Assembly (NCBI GenBank): GCA_913054205.1
Contig: CAJXJM010000114.1
Span: forward strand, 1 to 7,603
Reading direction: 5' to 3'
Length of the DNA stretch: 7,603 bases
DNA from: an uncultured Rhodospirillaceae bacterium
GTDB lineage: Bacteria; Pseudomonadota; Alphaproteobacteria; Rhodospirillales; UBA2165
Made by a program: the position numbers and the translations under genes. The notes under the pieces were generated by a model, which saw nothing but the letters and a program-made list of their open reading frames with translations, had not been told where the DNA came from and did no database searches. This document shows positions 5,250 through 7,603 of the stretch, piece after piece. Position 1 is the first letter of the stretch. Each line of letters opens with the position of its first letter.

Positions 5250-6425
5250 GTGACTTCCGCAATCATGCCCACCTACGCACCGGCAGATATCGCTTTTGAG
5301 CGGGGTGAAGGCGTTTATCTATATTCGACAGAAGGCAAAAAATATTTGGACTTCGGAACGGGTATCGCCGTCAGCGCGCTCGGCCATGCACATCCGCATT
5401 TGGTTGCAGCAATTCAGGAACAGGCCGGAAAAGTAATGCACTATTCCAACCTCTACCGAATTCCGGGTCAGGAGCGCCTCGCCCAACGTCTCGTCGATCA
5501 TAGTTTTGCGAGCTCGGTGTTCTTCTGCAATTCAGGTGCTGAAGCGGTGGAGTGCGGTCTCAAGATCGTCCGGCGCTACCATGACGAAAATGGCAATCCC
5601 GATAAATACCGGGTAATCACCTGCAGCGGCAGCTTTCATGGCCGGACTTTAGCGACTTTGTCAGCTGCTAAAAACGAAAAGCACATGGCCGGTTTTTCGC
5701 CGATGCTCGATGGCTTTGATCAAGTGTCTTTTGGCAATCTCAATGAATTGCGCGATGCGATTACAGATCAAACCGCCGCCATTTTGATTGAACCGATCCA
5801 AGGCGAAGGCGGTATTAACTATGCAGAGCCTGATTATTTCAAACGCTTGAGAGAAACCGCCGACGAGTTCGGTATTTTGTTGTTTATGGATGAGGTGCAA
5901 ACCGGCATTGGCAGGACTGGTAAATTGTTTGCGCATGAATGGGCAGACATTCAGCCAGATGTCGTGGCCGTCGCCAAAGGCCTCGGCGGTGGCTTCCCGG
6001 TCGGCGCGTGCCTTGCCAATGAAAAGGCGAGCAACGCCATGGCGCCCGGAACCCACGGCTCGACTTTTGGCGGCAATCCATTGGCCTCGGCAGCAGCCAA
6101 CGCCGTGTTGGATGTCGTCCTCGAAGATGGCTTCCTAGAAAACGTCCAAAAATCCGGGGTTTATCTTCGCGCTGAACTTGGAAAATTGGCCACTAAACAT
6201 GATTTCCTCGGCGAGATACGCGGCCAGGGCTTGTTGGTCGGCATCACCTGCGATGACAGCGTCGTCAATCTTGATCTTGTCAAAGCGGCCGAAGACAAAG
6301 GTCTGTTGACGGTCCCAGCTGGCGGCAATGTGGTCAGGATCATTCCGCCGCTGATTGCCACTGAAGCTGAGATTGATGAAGCGCTGGCGATCTTTGATCA
6401 GGCCTGCGGAGAAATGGAGGGTTAA
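5250..6425 (+). CDS. argD: Acetylornithine aminotransferase
   Basis: A PLP-dependent class III aminotransferase that converts N-acetylglutamate semialdehyde and glutamate to N-acetylornithine and 2-oxoglutarate in cytoplasmic arginine biosynthesis; family members may also act on succinyl-diaminopimelate in lysine synthesis. At 391 aa it has the usual family length. Visible motifs are NSGAEAVE (94-101, PLP phosphate binding), SFHGRT (128-133), EPIQGEGG (181-188), the cofactor aspartate in MDEVQTGIGRTG (D214), the Schiff-base lysine in VAKGLGGGFPVGA (K243) and HGSTFGGNPLA (269-279). All catalytic residues are present. The GTG start is fixed by the AGGAG ribosome binding site. The gene is immediately followed by argF and then hslO, the order I know from other alphaproteobacteria, which supports argD over the related ornithine and GABA aminotransferases. 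Expression may be controlled by the leader hairpin upstream. Confidence 0.96.
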   Translation: MTSAIMPTYAPADIAFERGEGVYLYSTEGKKYLDFGTGIAVSALGHAHPHLVAAIQEQAGKVMHYSNLYRIPGQERLAQRLVDHSFASSVFFCNSGAEAVECGLKIVRRYHDENGNPDKYRVITCSGSFHGRTLATLSAAKNEKHMAGFSPMLDGFDQVSFGNLNELRDAITDQTAAILIEPIQGEGGINYAEPDYFKRLRETADEFGILLFMDEVQTGIGRTGKLFAHEWADIQPDVVAVAKGLGGGFPVGACLANEKASNAMAPGTHGSTFGGNPLASAAANAVLDVVLEDGFLENVQKSGVYLRAELGKLATKHDFLGEIRGQGLLVGITCDDSVVNLDLVKAAEDKGLLTVPAGGNVVRIIPPLIATEAEIDEALAIFDQACGEMEG

Positions 6426-7352
6426 ATGTCTACGCCAAATCCAAGTCCCCGGCATTTTCTCGACATCGATCAGTTCGATATCGCAACCTTGCGTGCAATC
6501 CTCGACAAAGCTACCGAGTTGAAAAAAGCCGGTCGTGGCCACGAGAAACCGCTCGTTGATCACACTCTGGTTCTCATTTTCGAGAAATCTTCGACGCGAA
6601 CGCGGATTTCCTTTGAAGTTGGCATGCGCCAGCTCGGCGGCGAAGTCGTCGTGCTTGGCAGCCAGGATTCGCAAATGGGCCGAGGCGAGAGCGTTGCAGA
6701 TACCGCACGGGTATTGTCGCGCTTCGCGGACGCCATCATGATCCGGACCGATTCCCATCAAAAACTCGAATGGTTGGCGGAATTTGCGTCTGTGCCTGTT
6801 ATCAATGGGCTGACGGATGACAGTCACCCGTGCCAGATTATGGCCGACATCATGACTTTTGAAGAGCATCGCGGGCCGATCGACGGCAAAACAATTGCCT
6901 GGGTTGGCGATGGCAATAACGTCGCGGCAAGCTGGCTACATGCCGCGGTGAAGTTCAATTTCAAATTTAAAATCGCGACACCGCTTAGCTTGCAATTGCC
7001 CGATCATCAAATCGATTGGGCTATTTCAGAAGGCTGCGACATCACGGTTACCGATGTCGCAGAAGATGCCGTAGCGGGTGCTGATTGTGTCGTTACCGAT
7101 ACCTGGGTCTCAATGGGCGATGACGATGAGCGCGATAAACGCCTTCAGATATTAGTTCCTTATCAAGCCAATGATGCTCTCATGGCGAAGGCAAATTCTG
7201 ATGCATTGTTCATGCATTGTCTGCCGGCGCACCGCGGCGAGGAAGTCACCGACACTGTCATAGACGGCAACCAAAGTGTTGTCTGGGATGAAGCGGAAAA
7301 CCGCCTGCATGCGCAGAAAGGTATTCTTGCCTATTGTCTGGAAGTAATTTAA
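6426..7352 (+). CDS. argF: Ornithine carbamoyltransferase (anabolic type)
   Basis: Catalyses carbamoyl phosphate + L-ornithine to L-citrulline + phosphate, the sixth step of arginine synthesis, as a cytoplasmic trimer. At 308 aa it has typical length. The carbamoyl-phosphate loop SSTRTR (55-60) is followed by [19 protein letters not shown] (134-141) is present, then [12 protein letters not shown] (159-170) opens the ornithine-binding domain. [11 protein letters not shown] (225-235) carries the SMG ornithine motif, and [12 protein letters not shown] (263-274) carries the catalytic cysteine C265. All key residues are intact. ATG 6426 follows the argD stop with no gap, and its ribosome binding site GGAGGG (6416-6421) lies inside the end of argD, so translation is coupled. 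Linkage to argD rather than to arginine deiminase genes argues for a biosynthetic role, not a catabolic (ArcB) one. Confidence 0.97.
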   Translation: MSTPNPSPRHFLDIDQFDIATLRAILDKATELKKAGRGHEKPLVDHTLVLIFEKSSTRTRISFEVGMRQLGGEVVVLGSQDSQMGRGESVADTARVLSRFADAIMIRTDSHQKLEWLAEFASVPVINGLTDDSHPCQIMADIMTFEEHRGPIDGKTIAWVGDGNNVAASWLHAAVKFNFKFKIATPLSLQLPDHQIDWAISEGCDITVTDVAEDAVAGADCVVTDTWVSMGDDDERDKRLQILVPYQANDALMAKANSDALFMHCLPAHRGEEVTDTVIDGNQSVVWDEAENRLHAQKGILAYCLEVI

Positions 7353-7363
7353 CGATTTCTGTT

Positions 7364-7603
7364 ATGCCAAAGACCAATATGACAGTAGAATTTCCGAACG
7401 AAGTCCAACCCTTCAGCGTAGAAGGGGCCAATGTGCGCGGCCGTCTTGTGCGGCTGGGCCAAGCCTATGGTGACATTCTGGGCTCGCACAATTACCCGGC
7501 AGAGGTTGGCGCGCTGATGGGCGAGTTGACCGCGATGACTGCTGCATTGTCGGATTCGTTAAAATATGACGGTTTGTTTATCCTTCAAACTCAGAGCGAT
7601 GGA
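7364..7603 (+). CDS. hslO: Hsp33 redox-regulated chaperone (N-terminal part, cut by the window edge)
   Basis: The frame is open from ATG 7364 to the right edge for 80 codons. The product matches the N-terminal domain of Hsp33, with VRGRLVRLGQAYGDILGSHNYP (about 24-45), VGALMGELTAMTAALSDSLK (48-67) and YDGLFILQTQSDG (68-80). Hsp33 is a cytoplasmic holdase activated when oxidative stress forms disulphides in its C-terminal zinc-binding cysteine motif; that part lies beyond the window. The gene starts 11 nt after argF, so it probably belongs to the arg transcript, an arrangement recurrent in alphaproteobacteria. No strong ribosome binding site precedes 7364. The ATG at 7379 has AAAGA at a usable distance and would remove five residues, so the exact start is uncertain. 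Confidence 0.92.
   Translation, partial: MPKTNMTVEFPNEVQPFSVEGANVRGRLVRLGQAYGDILGSHNYPAEVGALMGELTAMTAALSDSLKYDGLFILQTQSDG

Noticed and set aside
6135..6869. Long 244-codon frame on the minus strand across the end of argD and the first half of argF.
   Set aside because: It lies antisense to two well-conserved enzymes with intact motifs, and its translation shows no recognisable family. It is a shadow of their codon bias.

Overview
The window looks like chromosomal DNA of an alphaproteobacterium with moderate base composition (A/T-rich spacers, mixed codon use). The evidence is the gene order argD-argF-hslO, an alphaproteobacterial-type RecX, a DUF6165-like protein and NodJ/YadH-type ABC-2 permeases carrying the LAPGL / NAFAN / LMPPL / GGATRG signatures common in that class. 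I cannot name the order or genus. No rRNA, tRNA, CRISPR array, insertion sequence or phage gene is visible.

Left block (1-2055, minus strand): recX is followed by a MscS-family mechanosensitive channel and then by the start of a DUF6165-like protein that runs off the left edge. The last two genes are 3 nt apart, so this is probably one leftward operon. It starts from the 82-bp divergent region at 2056-2137.

Centre block (2144-4590, plus strand): three ABC-2 type permease genes lie in tandem with gaps of 5 and 12 nt. The proteins are all about 265-277 aa and neighbouring copies are about 50 % identical by hand alignment. No ATPase gene accompanies them in the window, which is the most unusual architectural feature here. 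The third copy has lost several residues that the first two share.

TA block (4591-5141): a ParD-like antitoxin and a RelE/ParE-type toxin overlap by one base. A perfect 9-bp inverted repeat just upstream may be their operator. This small module separates the permeases from the arginine genes.

Right block (5142-7603, plus strand): argD (acetylornithine aminotransferase, GTG start) and argF (ornithine carbamoyltransferase) abut exactly and are followed 11 nt later by the start of hslO (Hsp33 redox chaperone), which runs off the right edge. ArgD and ArgF carry out the steps that make N-acetylornithine and convert ornithine to citrulline. The argD leader contains a consensus-like -35 box (TTGACA) and, before the ribosome binding site, a GC hairpin followed by a T-run. 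That layout suggests either a terminator of the upstream transcript or an attenuator of the arg operon.
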